Source: Paramoeba atlantica
Taxonomy: Eukaryota > Discosea
NCBI GenBank assembly: GCA_977017575.1
Contig: CDRNVI010000060.1
Span: forward strand, 452,518-516,517
DNA length: 64,000 nucleotides
Reading direction: 5' to 3'
Of the stretch, positions 8,400 through 20,252 are shown one piece after another (position 1 is the first letter of the stretch; every line of letters starts with the position of its first letter). Below the pieces are notes generated by a model, which made no database searches, was not told where the DNA came from, and was given only the letters and a program-made list of their open reading frames with translations. The translations under genes and the position numbers were made by a program.

Positions 8400-9047
8400 A
8401 TTCCCCTGTGCGTCGTTAGTGGGAAGCAATTTGCGAAGCTCACTGAATTTCGTAGTTTTCGCTACGCAGGCGTTGTCAACGTATATAGTGAAGTGTAGGA
8501 TACTGAACGCACGGAAAATGAAAATCAAAAAAAATTCTTGGGTGTTCCACAAAAGTCCTTGACATATGCAAAAGTCGTTGACTTGCACCGTAAATTTCCG
8601 TTCGTTGAGTACTCAACGAAAATCCGGCAGTTCGTTGAGTACAACGAACGTACCCCCAACCCAATATTTTTTGGGTCGCGCACTGAGGACCTGTGTCTGC
8701 CACTTCCGCAGGTTTGTGTATTTGTAAGTTATGATTTCATCTTTGTAAACTTATGAGGCAATAGTTTTAAGAATCCTTCCGCTTTTTGATAACGTTTCGG
8801 ATTTGTTTTTGTCTTACGGATCAAGGTAGCAGCCAGGAGCATGATGCAGACCGAAACGAGCTTTTTTTTTACAAAAAAAAATGCGTTTTCATTCATCGAA
8901 CAGGACATCCTGTTCGATGAATGATTCATCGAACGGGTCGTACTGCAATCCATTCATCGAACAGGATGTCCTGTTCGATGAATATTCATCGAACGCACTG
9001 TCCGTTCGATGAATATTCATCGAGTGCCCCCCCTCCCCAATTGATCA

Positions 9048-11697
9048 TCTCCCGATCCCAACCATGCGAACGGTGAGTCCAGAATTTATTCCGTGCGTCG
9101 TCGCCACACTGCGCGATATTATACGGAACTACGCAAATGTCGATTTTGCGCAACGAAACCAGATTTGGCATCGGCTATTGTCAGCGATGAAACTATCATT
9201 GGCGACAATACGAGATGTGGATAAACGCAGCAAAAGACGTAAACCTTTCACTCCGAAGGCGACGGTTGACAGCGATGCTGCCCAGGATTTACGTGCCATT
9301 AACAAAGCAAAGAGACTAGTTTTGGAAGGGTGCGCGTCTAAAGCGGCAAAAACATTGAGTCAAAAGTTTAAATCAATCAATTTGTCGGACGAGGAGGTTT
9401 TGGACAAGTTAACAGAGTTGCATCCTCAAAAACCATGTGACTTTGAGGCACCCGAAGACGCGCCCACCTTGGCTGGGGTCACACCTGAAGAGCTACGTAG
9501 CGCTGCCAAAAGGCTGGCGAAAGGAGTCAGCCCCGGGCCTACGGGAATGACCGACGGTATTGTGCGCCTCATGACCGATGACGAGGTGTCCTGCGGAAGC
9601 TTGTGTCACATGATATGCGATCTTCTAAACGGCTTTCTCTCGAAGGATGTAACTCAGCGTCTAAACCGGGCTCGGCTGGTCGCCATACCGAAGGGGGACG
9701 GAGGAGTGCGTCCCGTAGCAATGGGCGAGGTTCTCAACAAACTGGCTGGAATAGTACTCATGCAACGGTATGAACACACTCTGGCACCACTCTTCGCTCC
9801 AATGCAACAGGGAGTATTTGCTCGGGCTGGATGCGAACGAATAGTCCACAAACTTCGTGAGCGTTACAATAAAGGTCATTCGATGCTCGCAATTGATTTT
9901 AAAAATGCGTTTAATTCTCCATGCAGGAAAGAAATAGCAAAGCACGTTTTCGCCTTTAGCGCGTTGCGACCATTTCAAAGATTCTTCCAGGTCGAATACG
10001 CTGGCACATCTGAACTTCTATTCTACGCATCGGAAAACAAATTGTTTGGAGTCGTGCCAAGTTCGTCGGGACTCAGGCAGGGATCGCCGTTAGCTTCTCT
10101 TTATTTTTGTATCTATATGCAACCCATTTTAGAGACGCTGGCCCAGGAATTTCCGAACGTGGAATTACACGCATACATCGATGACGTCACAATATCATCT
10201 CTGAATGCCTCCGACATCGAAAAAGCATTCGGCAGACTCCAAGAAATCGTCAGGGAACAATCTATAGAGCTTGCTGCCAAGAAATGTGTATGGTTCGGCG
10301 GGAGGAACCAAATTGCGATTCCGCCATGTCTCGAGAATGCGGGAGTCATCAACGAAAATGAAGCCACAAAGGTGTTGGGAGCATTCATTGGCAAGAATAC
10401 AACGGTGGCGGAGAGGCTGACGGGCCAACTTGAACAACATAACTTAGCTTTCAGTCGGCTGAAGATCATGGGGCTTAACAATGTGTCGCTCAGTTTATTA
10501 TCCCACAGCATAAACGTGAAGATGCAGTACGCAGTGCGTGTACATCCGCCTGACATCACTGAGCAGATCGCTGACTGTTTTGATGAGAAAGTCGAAGACG
10601 TTTTGAGCACATGGCTTGGATCCCTAACGGCGAATCAGATCGAGATGGCTCGGTTACCAGCGAAAAAGGGAGGTTTAGGTTTGACGTCCTGCAGTAAAAT
10701 TCGCGCAGCAGCGTATGAAGCTTCATTGTATTCCTCATATGAGCGACAAAAATCCTTTTCTGCTCAGAGTGGATCAGTGGAAAATCATATAGCGCTTGCC
10801 AACGAAGGTCAAAACCGAAAGCCCCCGACAGATGACAAAACGATCGCAGCCTTAGAGCATGAGGAAGTACTGGAGAGACTGAGACAGAATCCAAATATTT
10901 CCAAAATACTGAGCGCCACTACTCGCAAGGGAAGTTACGACTGGTTAACGTCTGCCGCTAGATTCGTCCCATCGCGACACTTCGAGATGGCCATTATGAC
11001 GCGGTTAGGAATAGCCCATCCTCGTCTACCTGAGAAGCTGTTATGCCCCGGGTGCAAAACAATACTGAACAGTCAATCTGCTCTACACCACATACCTGGA
11101 TGCGTGCAGTGCTACGGTTTTAATGCCACAACAAAACATAATAGCTTGAAATACCTGTTCGACTTAGCCAATAAGGCGGGGATACCGTGTGAAAAAGAGC
11201 CGCGAGCCTTCAGTACGTGGCGGTGTGGTGTGTGTAGCCGAAAGGTCGAACCCGAGAATAGAATGACTCATGAAAAATGTTGCACCGGTCGACAGCTATA
11301 CCGATCGGGGCCGGATCTGGCCATTTTCTGGAGCACCGGAGAAATCTTCTACGACGTGTCTATAATACACGAGCTTGCGCCATCGAACCAATCTAAAACT
11401 TGCGTGAAACTAATGCAAGACGTAATTAAACGGAAGAAAGATACCTACGTTACAACCGGTATGATTCCAGAGTTCGCGTTTCAATGCCTTCCGATCTTTT
11501 CTTGCGGTTCTCTCCACCAGAACACAAGATTTCTGATACATGCACTTGCGGATGCAGCCATGCTGGATAGGAAGACAGTGGAGATGGACTTCAAGTTATT
11601 ACTCCAAGACTTAAATGGAAACGAAGTCTACGCCCAGTTACGCCAGTTTCTGGGAAGTTCGCAAGGCAAGACTGGGATGTACGCAAGTGCATATTAA
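9048..11697 (+). CDS. RT-RLE part of lineage B LINE (copy B2), frame intact
   Basis: The frame is open from the T1 duplication to TAA; the first ATG at 9064 gives MRTVSPEFIPCVV. Domains: N-terminal helical region (IWHRLLSAMKLSLATIRD, residue about 37), RT motif 0 GVSPGPTGMTD (about 155), motif A AIDFKNAFNSP (about 278), motif B SSSGLRQGSPL (about 338), motif C AYIDDVTISS (about 372), thumb, zinc finger CPGCKTIL...H...C..C (about 662), second cluster CGVCSRKVEPE, and RLE core YRSGPDLAIFWSTGEIFYD (about 748). All expected RT aspartates and the nuclease P-D...D are present. Before T1 entered, this frame was fused to 5469-7618. It may still encode a protein from an internal start, which cannot be judged here. 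Confidence 0.9.
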
Positions 11698-11833
11698 GTT
11701 GATTTCTTTATAAGTATACTTATAAAGAAATATACGAGAGGAAATTTAGGAGACTATCATTGTGAGACTATCATTATTGGCACTGCCCCGAAAGGGGTCT
11801 AAACTATGAAAAAAAAACAACGAAAAAAAAAAA

Positions 11834-12086
11834 GATATGAAAAAGAGCGCTTCGATTATTCAGTATCATACTGCATCCGGGGCATAGAAGGCTTGAGGGA
11901 AGGTCTTGATGGTGAGCATTCAGTCTGGGCATAATGGCAAGCTTGAACAGATGAGACGGTATGTATCGGGCGTGTGACAGAAGCCAGTCGTTATTGCCTT
12001 TAAATGAGTTCGCTTGCAGGATTGGTTTGAGTTCGGGGTCCTGTTGCAACTCTTTCAGAGCTTCATCGTGGTGAATTGCGTTGAAT
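11834..12086 (-). pseudogene. LINE lineage B host copy B1, 5' piece
   Basis: On the minus strand this reads DEALKELQQDPELKPIL, FKGNNDWLLSHARYIPSHLF, PRLNAHHQDLPSSLLCPGCS and RSALFHI, the linker and first half of the zinc finger of lineage B. It stops at the B2 insertion and resumes at 5428 with HIPGCAQC. At its 5' end it is replaced by copy A3 near 12087, so the B1 RT domain is not in the window. Confidence 0.85.
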
Positions 12087-14641
12087 GTTAAAATTAAAGT
12101 ATCCTACGTACCAGCCTTAGGAAACCAAGGACCCAGCGGCGTCTTATACCTTCCACAGTCGGACAAAATCAAAATCTACAGTCTTCGGGCGACGAAACTT
12201 CTTCAAGTGGAGACGGCGATCAAGAACCTGGAGGAGGAATCAGAAAATGTCTCGTCTGACGACAGTGGCTGCGATCTCGACCCCCTCCCGGACCTTCCCA
12301 ACATCGAGCCATCCTTCGCGGTGCATGTGGTAGCAATCTTCCGTGCGATTATCCGAGGCTATGCCACTGTTGAACTTGATTCTGAGAAAGCAGCGATCTG
12401 GCACAAATTTATGAATGCGCCGCGAGACTCACTTGCTACAGTGCGGGATGCAATTAGAAGAACCCAAAGAGTGGGACACGTGCGAAAGGAACGTAACGAG
12501 CTATCAGATGGCATAAATCTAAGTGCAGAACAACGAGCCGAACTAGAAATCGACAGGCGCGCGATCCGAAACGCGTTGCGAACAGCCAAAGCAGGGAATC
12601 TGGGGAAAGCCACTCGAATTCTAGATAACGTTTACAAGGACTCCACTCTTTCGGCCGAAGAAAAATTTCAGAAACTACGAGAATTGCATCCTGATGGACC
12701 CCCTATCCAAATACCGGAAGCTGACTTCCCACGCATCGGAGTTGTTGAAAGTTCGGAACTTCGTCTGGCAGTTGAGAAATTGGCTCGTGGAGATTCCCCC
12801 GGGCCAAGCGGGCTAAGTGAGAGTATGATGCGGTTGCTTGTAGACGATGATGTATCATGCCTTTCACTGTGCCACATGATTCGAGATGTAATCAACGGAG
12901 AAGTTCCACTAAGCGTCCGGAAGCGCCTTACTCGCTGCAGAATCATCGCCCTACCAAAGCCGCAGAACGGGATACGGCCAGTTGCCATGGGAGACACTAT
13001 TTTGAAAATCTGTGGATCTATTCTACTGCAGCGACATGAAACCACCTTGAAGACATTCTTTGCGCCAATTCAACGAGGAGTCCTACACAAAAATGCCTGC
13101 GAATCCATCGTCCACGAACTGCTTCAAGAATACGAGGACGGACATGCGTTGCTTACGGTAGATTTCAGCAATGCGTATAATACCCCGCGACGCGATGCCA
13201 TTGCACAAACACTGGTAAGCAATCCCATATTCAAACCTTTCCTGCGCCTGTTCTACTTTGAGTATGGGCTACCTTCGGAGCTCCTCTTCTTCGCGCATAA
13301 TGCCCTCTACGCTGTCTTGGAAAGTTCTTCCGGAATCCGCCAAGGTTCAGCTCTATCCTCCATGTACTTCTGTGCCCTTCTACAAAGCCCAATACGAGAA
13401 GTAGCCAGCCTATATCCCGACGTAACGATCAGGGCATACCAGGATGACGTGACCCTAAGCTAGAAAAACGTGTTGTCACTTGAGGCAGCGTTCTTGCACT
13501 TGCGCGAACTTACCAGTGATCTTAACCTGCATGTCAAGTTTCAGAAATGTGAATGGTTCCAAAAGAATACTGCATTTGATGACGAACTATTGTCTCTGAA
13601 CCGCTTAGGCGTTAACTCCCGGAATGATGCGCTTAAAATATTGGGAGCGTACATAGGAGCAAATGAGGTGATAAAAGATCTTCTTCTACGGAAGATGGAA
13701 AAACACAAATGCCTCTTCCGTCGACTCCTGCTCATGGGTCCAAGCAATCTCTCCCTCGCAATTCTACGTCGATGCACGGTTCCGCGACAAGATTATCATC
13801 TGCGAGTTCATCGTCCGGAAGCAACCACGCGGCTAGCCGAAACCTTCGAAGACCACGTTCAACAAGTTCTTAAGAAATGGTGCGGAGCTGACACACAAGC
13901 CTTGCAACTAGCGGTCCTTCCTCAGAAACTAGGCGGCCTAGGATTGATCTCTTCGACTTTGAAGCAGAAATACTACTTTGAAACCGCCCGGAGATCTATT
14001 GTTGAGCACCCAAAACCCAATAACGCTCCAGTAGGTATAAAAGGTGGAGATAAAGTACACGCCAACGGACAAAGTCGTAGTGAAGTCGCCCAGAAGCTGC
14101 TGAAAAAGAAGATGAAAGAGGAACACGAAAAGAAGGCTTGCGAGATACGGAAGAATTCGCAATTGGAGCTTGTAATGAAACGCACTATGGAGAACAACTT
14201 GCATCTCGAAAGCACGAGCAATTATATCAATCCTTATTTATTTCGATACACACTCATGATGCGGTTAGGAATCAGTTTAACCCAAGCTCCTGCCAAAGTC
14301 ACATGCCCTGGATGCTGCACCCAAGAATCCCCATCCAGCATCATTCCACATGTTGCAGGCTGCTCTCGTTGCTCTGGTATGAACTGCACACGCAAACATT
14401 CCCACATCGTCCGCTACCTATCAGAGTTATGTTCCAAAGCAGGTCTTCCGAACGCCACTGAACCGCGCATTCACTCCTCATATTACTGCACCAAATGTAA
14501 ATGCTCCATCGCCGCCGACGTAGCCGAACAGCATCCATGTAAAGATCGATCGAAAAATCAAGAAATATGTCTCCGAAAAGGGTGTCGATAGTGAATACTT
14601 CCGTTGTCTGGCCACCTCAGACTGTGGCCTTCTACACAATG
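12087..14641 (+). pseudogene. LINE lineage A copy A3, truncated at both ends, one in-frame stop, RLE core deleted
   Basis: Entry is within the conserved N-terminal domain (VKIKVSYVPALGN, then GVLYLPQSDKIKIYSL). The RT follows: DSPGPSGLSESM (motif 0), TVDFSNAYNTP (motif A), ESSSGIRQGSALS (motif B), AYQDDVTLS (motif C). A TAG at 13461-13463 sits where sisters have Ser (DDVTMSSKNV); the same frame then stays open through the thumb and zinc finger to 14545. There HPCK is joined to DRKIKKYV, so the RSGPDLA...D nuclease core is lost by deletion with a frame change. The C-terminal region stops near 14641 and no 3' UTR or poly(A) is present. The copy is inactive. Confidence 0.85.
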
Positions 14642-14960
14642 ACATTATTACTTTATTTCTTCTATCATTGCTTCTTCTTTCACTTTGCTTCTTCCACCTA
14701 GTTGCTTGCTATTTCCTAGCCAAAGACGAAGCGCTAGCCGAGTTACTCCCGTCCTCCTCTTCCTCTTACTTATTTGAAGCGTTTGGAATTGAGTATACGG
14801 GTATCTATAGAAAAAAAAATGTTAAGACCATATATATTGTTTTTTAACTTTTTGTTTATGACCAACTTTTTTTTTGTAAAGATAAAGTTTTAGATAGAAT
14901 GCCACAAGATGCAGAAGAGGAAGGACACCACGAGAACCCGCCGTCGGAAAACAATAACCA
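14642..14960. other. Unassigned AT-rich spacer
   Basis: 319 bp between the broken end of copy A3 and the start of the duplicated segment. It contains pyrimidine-rich stretches (TTTCTTCTATCATTGC) and T-runs near 14840-14875. No open frame with recognisable similarity and no structure I can support. Confidence 0.5.
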
Positions 14961-17018
14961 TGGATGTTCCACAAAAGTCCTTGACTTATGCAAAAGTCCT
15001 TGATTTCCACCGTGAGTTTCCGTTCGTTGAGTACTCAACGAAAATCCGGCACTTCGTTGAGTACTCAACGAAAATCCTGTGTTTACCCCTTCCGCAGGAT
15101 TGTCGCTCAAAATATTTATATGGATCAGTCAAAAACGCTTCGATGAAGATAAACTGAAGAAACGGTGAAATTCCTCTAGGGTCCTTCACAAAACACTTCG
15201 ATGAAGCACCAAAAAAGTCAAAATGTCTATATGGATCCGCGAAAAACGTTTGCGTGAAGATTTGAAAAAATAAAAAAAAACTCAAAAACACCTTCGATGA
15301 AGATTCATCGAAAGTGTACAACTTTCAATGTGCTTCATCGAAAGTTGTACACTTTCGATGAAGCTTCATCGAAGGTCCCCCCTACCCCTATTTTTGAAGC
15401 GTTGACTTGAAGCAAAAGCTAATCATAGTCGTAGACCTCCAACCCATTTTTCAGCCTGAATATATTGCCGCAATTGAGAAACTACTGCGTATGCAGAATA
15501 TTTCTCTAACTCAAGCTGAAAGGCTTCTCGTGTTGGCGTATAATCTAGACCTGCCCTCTTTGCCAATGTCTTTAGTAGCTGTTTAGTCTCCTCGTGTAAG
15601 ACCCCACAATCAGTAATCGCAATGCAACGGAAACTTTCGGGATCTAAGCCTTTCTCCTTCACGTATTTATTATTCTTTCTGTCTTGGGCACTCTGGAGCA
15701 AGGCATTGCTACTTTGCTTTCGGTAGCTACTGCAACACGTATGAACTACGGTTAAATCGTATAAAATTTCACCAACGTCGGGCCACAAGATCGCAAGGTC
15801 TGGTCCGGATCTGATTCTACGAGCTCGGCATGGGTGTTGTTCTGCTGCTTCTGGGGAAATTGAACATTTGCACTTAGTGCAGAAGAATGACGTGTGAATT
15901 CGTGGCTCGATTGCACAAGGGAGACTGGCTTTGGAACACAGATCGGAAAGATATCGCACCAAATGAGAGTGTTTGCGTGTACAGTTCATTCCAGCGCATC
16001 GTGAGCAACCGGCTACGTGAGGAATGATTTTGTCCGCATGGTTGGCATTGGATCGAAATCCAAGTCTGCTTCCGTATGAGAAAATCCTTGATTACTGGGA
16101 ATTCCTTTAGCGTCCACATCAATTCTGCTTTTTGAATCCTTTCGATGTAGCCATTGTATTGAATAAACTCTCACATTAGAAGTTGGAGGAATGAACCCAC
16201 GAAATTGCTCGCCGCATTTGTACCCTTCTATACCTTCATACTGGAGAGACATCCGTCCGATTCCGGAACGCTTCTTAACCGACTTAACCACACCTTTCGA
16301 TATATTCAGCTGCGAGGAATCGCTGAAGCACCATGCCATCAAGCACGAGTCCCCTTGTTTCGCCATTTTTGATGAATCCCAGACGGTATCCGGTGCCAGT
16401 GGAAACTGCTCCGTTGGGTTTATCGACTTATTCAACTTCTCTATCATCTCGGCCTCCTTGGCAACTTCTATGACAGACTCTGTTTCAGCAGGAAGTTCAA
16501 AGTTCGGCATCGTGATATTGTTTTCGTCAACTACCTCGTGCAGTGTCGTAGACCCGTCAACCCTTCCCGTGCTCAATAGGGTGTCCTCAGGAGTTAAACA
16601 GTCGGCGTATGTCTGACATTCGACATCTGCGTCCTGCGTCAGCTGTTCGGCTGAAGTTTCATCATTCGTCGCAGTGATCGACTCAGTCGTCGTAGTGACT
16701 GGCCAAACGACGCTTGCCTGAGACTCGGTATTGACGTCCTGCATCCCTAACGTTTGTTCCGCTGAAGATTCTGTATTTATCGTAGTGATCGGGAGGAAAT
16801 CTAACTTTGATATAGTTCTTCTTTCTTTTCCTCGAGCGGTTTCTGCAATTTGGCGTTCCCTTGTCTCACGCTCCTCGGCTGTAGGAACACCGTGCAGTGT
16901 CAGCAGCCCATTTCACACAGTCTTTCCGACCACTCCAGCAACCTTACCAAGTGTTTGAAGACGCGAAGATGGTTCAGAGTGGGGAATTTCATTACTTGAG
17001 CTTATCGTTGTGTGATTT
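14961..17018. repeat. Segmental duplication, copy 1 (partner 19791-23275 without the IS)
   Basis: Begins TGGATGTTCCACAAAAGTCC at 14961 and 19791 and ends at GTGTGATTT near 17018 and 23275. By eye I count about five single-base differences in roughly 2.06 kb (for example near 15310, 16509, 16796, 16814 and 16965 against the partner). The IS30 element is present only in the partner. The right end of foldback element T2 is included (to 15387), but T2's left end is not, so this copy derives from a segment like the partner. Confidence 0.9.
15423..16912 (-). pseudogene. Deleted B/A hybrid LINE, copy 1: lineage B N-terminal domain joined to lineage A RLE
   Basis: On the minus strand, MQDVNTESQASVVWP...TVWDSSKMAKQGDSCLMAWCF...LNISKGVVKSVKKRSGIGRM...GYKCGEQFRGFIPP is the conserved N-terminal domain, here uninterrupted. 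It ends in DFDPMPTMRT, which in lineage B leads straight into the RT. Instead it joins the lineage A zinc finger end (HVAGCSRCAGMNC near 16010) and RLE RRIRSGPDLAILWPDVGEIL to a TGA at 15423. The entire RT and thumb are missing and the join changes frame. A TGA at 16911-16913 in the N-terminal frame is shared with copy 2. The element could be copied only by proteins supplied from elsewhere. Confidence 0.85.
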
Positions 17019-18430
17019 CCGCCGAAAAATAGTTAGATGCTTTTCAAGCTTGGCAAGAAGCAGCTCACTGACTCTGTCTGCTTCCCCTACGTAGGCTCCT
17101 AATGTTTTGACTGCCTTCTCCGCTATCTGAACGCCTTCATTCGCTAGACTTTCGGGTAGGCGAATATTGTTCAGACCGCTAAACCATACACACTTTTGAG
17201 GGGCAAGGCAGATTTCTTTGCTTAGAAGAAGTTCTTTGAGGCGAACATAGGCAGCTGCAACAAGATCTTCCTCAGTTGACGCAATATTGATATCATCAAC
17301 ATAAGCGTATATATGTAGCATGGGAAATTCTTGTGCAATTGTCTCCAGTATTGGCTGAAGAAAGGAGCAGAAGTATAGTGTCGACAACGGCGACCCTTGG
17401 CGAACTCCAGCCGAACTTTCAACTGTTGAAAACAGTTCCCCGTTCTTTCCGTAAAAGAGGAGTTCAGACGCTGCCCCATATTCGGCAACAAATAGTCGCT
17501 GAAAAGGACGAAGGGCGCTATAAGCAAAAATTGCTTTTGCAATCTCGTCGCGTGAAGGGCTATTAAAAGCGTTCTTCATATCCAACGAGAGGATAGCACA
17601 CCCTTCCATATATCGTCGATTGAGTTCGTGAACAATAGTCTCGCAGCCAGCGCGACTCATCACCCCATGCTGCATCGGCAGGAAAAGCTTTTCAAATTTA
17701 TGTTCGTTACGCAGAAGAAGGATTAGTCCAGCCAACTTGAGAAAAATTTCTCCCATTGCCACCGGTCGAACGGCTTGAGCTGTTTTAGGGAGTGCAACTA
17801 AGCGTGCTCTCCGCAGTCTGCGCATTACATCCTTGGACAGCATTCCGTTAATTAAATCGCACATCATGTGGCTTAGACTCGTGCAACAGATCTCATCGTC
17901 CAAGAGCAGACGAATGATGGCCTCTGTGGTACCGGATGGACCTGGGGCGGCGCCTTTTGCGAGTCTCTTTCCTGCTTCTCGGAGTTCGTGGGGCGGGATA
18001 CATGCTACCTTCGGGGCGTCGGTGGGAAGCTCAAAAGAAATCGGTAAAGATGGGTGTAGGTTTTGTAATTGAGACAATTTTTCTTCGTCCCCTAATGATG
18101 TTTCGGTGATGTCTTGATCTAACACGCGCGTCGCTTTCTTAATCGCTCCTTCCAAAACCAGTCGTGTTGCTTTTTTGACTGCTCTCAGATCTTTAGCCTT
18201 TTGCTCCACTTCACTGTTTCCTGCGTTCGTCTCCTGAGTTTGAATTGGGCGGCGACGACGCTTTTTTCCAATGAGATGGCGCACTGTAGCCAACGAATGT
18301 TTCATTGCCGACATGGTTCTGTGCCAGATTGGATTTCGGTGGTCGTAAGAAGAATCTGCGTAATCCCGCATTATGTCACGATAGATAGAGACAACACAGG
18401 GCACAAACTCTGCACTGACAGTCCGCACGA
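17019..18430 (-). pseudogene. LINE lineage B RT fragment (copy B3)
   Basis: On the minus strand: VRTVSAEFVPCVVSIYRDI, KGAAPGPSGTTEAI (motif 0), SLDMKNAFNSPSR (A), ESSAGVRQGSPLSTLYF (B), AYVDDINIAS (C), VKTLGAYVGEAD, LEKHLTIFRR. It breaks off in the first thumb residues and joins the duplicated hybrid element at AAATCACAC (17011-17018). The join may be a template switch, because the piece missing from the hybrid element is just this RT region, yet the order here is RT before N-terminal domain. The 5' side is cut near 18430. Confidence 0.85.
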
Positions 18431-19144
18431 AAGGGCCGTCCGCACGTGGACGTGGGGAGGTGGGTGGGAAACTTTTTATCTGGATATGAACAGTACAAAA
18501 TGGATACTAGACAATTTATAGAAAATACGTATGTATCCCTATTATCTTATTTTTTGTTAAACGACGACAATTTTTGCCAATATTGGAAAAGCTCCTGACT
18601 CGGAAACTGACTCGCATTTTTTTTTTTTATTTTCTCTGCGTAAAGTTGCGGAAACAGAAAGAAACAGAAGTACATTTTTTTTTACCCAAATAGAATAGTC
18701 ACTAATACAGTCACATACGAATAAAATCAATTTCACGCGAAAATGCATACAGTTCATACACGTACATAATTATTAACAAACCCTGCTCAAATATAATCCC
18801 TCCTGAATTTCAATCCGTAAACTTTTATACCTTGTTATATTTGGTACCGGATGGTGCCACCCTTAAAACACTAGCAGGCAGTTCAAATGATCTTCAGAGA
18901 AAGGAAGAAGAAACAGACGTCTTAAAAAAAAAACAGACACATCACTCACCCTAGTTGTTTAGTACCTTGTTATATTTGGTACCAGGTGGTGATAGAATCC
19001 ATTTCATAAGACAGCAGGAAAAAACAGCAGGAAAAACGAACAAGATCTGGCGTGCAATTCAAGGCGTGCATAATATCTGGCGTGCAATATCTGGCGTGCA
19101 GTATCTGGCGTGCATAATATCAACAACAGAATGTACTATTTTTG
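18431..19144. other. Unassigned AT-rich spacer with SINE-head fragments
   Basis: About 700 bp with homopolymer T and A runs and no supported coding region. Near 18826-18865 and 18958-18990, CCTTGTTATATTTGGTACC followed by GGTGGTGCCACCC resembles the reverse complement of one head unit of the SINE family. Near 19060-19115 the phrase ATCTGGCGTGCA is repeated several times. The last 9 bp (CTATTTTTG, 19136-19144) are the T2 target duplication. Confidence 0.55.
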
Positions 19145-20217
19145 GCTAGGGGGGACCTTCGATGAATCTTCATCGAAGGTGTTTTTGACTTTTTTTGACT
19201 TTTTTAACTTTTTGTTTTTGAACGAATTTTTCCATTGGCTGTTGAAAACACGTTGCATGAAACATATAATTTCATTTTAAATTCAATAATTCTTTGTTTT
19301 TTTGTCTGAATTCTGACTTTCCGTTTTCTTTCACATTTTGGCTTGGGGGTACGTTCGTTGATTTCTCAACGAACGTACCCTGTGACCGTAAAAAATCTGC
19401 AGGACCTTAGAGGAAGGAGGAAGAAAGGCCCAACTGATAACTACTTGATAATCTTGATAATCTTGTCCAACTACTTTGATAACAAATTTTAGTACCCATT
19501 CGTGGGAAGCAATTGGCGAAGCCCAACTACCTTGATAACAAATTTTAGTACCCATTTTGGCCGCGCGGGGGCCCCCGCGTGAGCGGGGGTGCGCGCGGCC
19601 GCGAAACGGCGAGGGCCCGCGTGAGCGGGCCTGAGCCGTACCCCGCGTAGGGTTCCCCTGTGCGTCGTTAGTGGGAAGCAATTTGCGAAGCTCACTAAAT
19701 TTCGTAGTTTTCGCTACGCAGGCGTTGTCAACGTATATAGCGAAGTGTAGGATACTGAACGCACGGAAAATGAAAATCAAAAAAAAATCTTGGATGTTCC
19801 ACAAAAGTCCTTGACTTATGCAAAAGTCCTTGATTTCCACCGTGAATTTCCGTTCGTTGAGTACTCAACGAAAATCCGGCACTTCGTTGAGTACTCAACG
19901 AAAATCCTGTGTTTACCCCTTCCGCAGGATTGTCGCTCAAAATATTTATATGGATCAGTCAAAAACGCTTCGATGAAGATAAACTGAAGAAACGGTGAAA
20001 TTCCTCTAGGGTCCTTCACAAAACACTTCGATGAAGCACCAAAAAAGTCAAAATGTCTATATGGATCCGCGAAAAACGTTTGCGTGAAGATTTGAAAAAA
20101 TAAAAAAAAACTCAAAAACACCTTCGATGAAGATTCATTGAAAGTGTACAACTTTCAATGTGCTTCATCGAAAGTTGTACACTTTCGATGAAGCTTCATC
20201 GAAGGTCCCCCCTACCC
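19145..20217. mobile_element. Foldback DNA element T2, 9-bp TSD
   Basis: The duplication CTATTTTTG is at 19136-19144 and 20218-20226. The left end GCTAGGGGGGACCTTCGATG and right-end complement GGGTAGGGGGGACCTTCGAT are inverted repeats continuing into CGATGAA palindromes. Inside: a second palindrome type starting TTGGGGGTACGTTCGTTGA (19343), one twin-hairpin block (19559-19651), and repeated CTCAACGAAAATCC hairpins (19850-19905). No transposase. It sits just beyond the stop codon of hybrid LINE copy 2, in its 3' UTR. Confidence 0.8.
19559..19651 (+). repeat. Twin GUGA-hairpin block, copy 2 (in T2)
   Basis: Same 93-bp block as 8307-8399 and the same flanks; both GTGA loops and stems are intact. 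Confidence 0.85.
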
Positions 20218-20252
20218 CTATTTTTGAAGCGTTGACTTGAAGCAAAAGCTAA

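Larger units (their letters stand above)
7619..9038. mobile_element. Foldback DNA element T1 with palindromic terminal inverted repeats and 9-bp TSD
   Basis: The duplication AATTGATCA is at 7610-7618 and 9039-9047. The ends are inverted repeats of about 70 bp (left GGCCAGGGGGGGCATTCGAT, right complement GGGGAGGGGGGGCACTCGAT), each made of further palindromes of the type CGATGAATATTCATCG. Inside are short GCAAGGCCCAACTGTGAGCG repeats (7850-7990), a minus-strand LINE 5' end with SL (8030-8219), the twin-hairpin block (8307-8399), and TTCGTTGA palindromes of a second terminal-repeat type (8595-8665). No transposase is seen. A 9-bp TSD is compatible with Mutator-like elements but does not prove it. 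Confidence 0.8.
5429..11833 (+). mobile_element. LINE lineage B copy B2, near full length, TSD GATATGA, itself carrying a SINE and foldback element T1
   Basis: The TSD GATATGA is at 5422-5428 and 11834-11840, inside host copy B1. The 5' end reads TATTGTTG then a pyrimidine-rich leader; TTGTTG may be the last bases of a worn spliced leader. The element has one fused frame in three blocks: 5469-5795, 6228-7618 and 9048-11697. These are split by SINE-1 (5796-6211) and T1 (7619-9038), each with its own TSD. The 3' UTR (11698-11808) ends in an imperfect A-tract (11809-11833). Apart from the two insertions the coding parts look open. Confidence 0.85.

Noticed and set aside
13461-13463. TAG stops inside otherwise open LINE frames (13461, 59851, also 1814) as possible codon reassignment
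   Set aside because: The position at 13461 is Ser in sister copies and fits a single C-to-A change; the other sites are not conserved. Normal decay explains them better, although none of the intact frames here ends in TAG.
14642-14960. Host gene exon between repeats
   Set aside because: No frame above about 60 codons with sensible composition and no splice-like signals; host genes in Euglenozoa are mostly intronless and would be visible.
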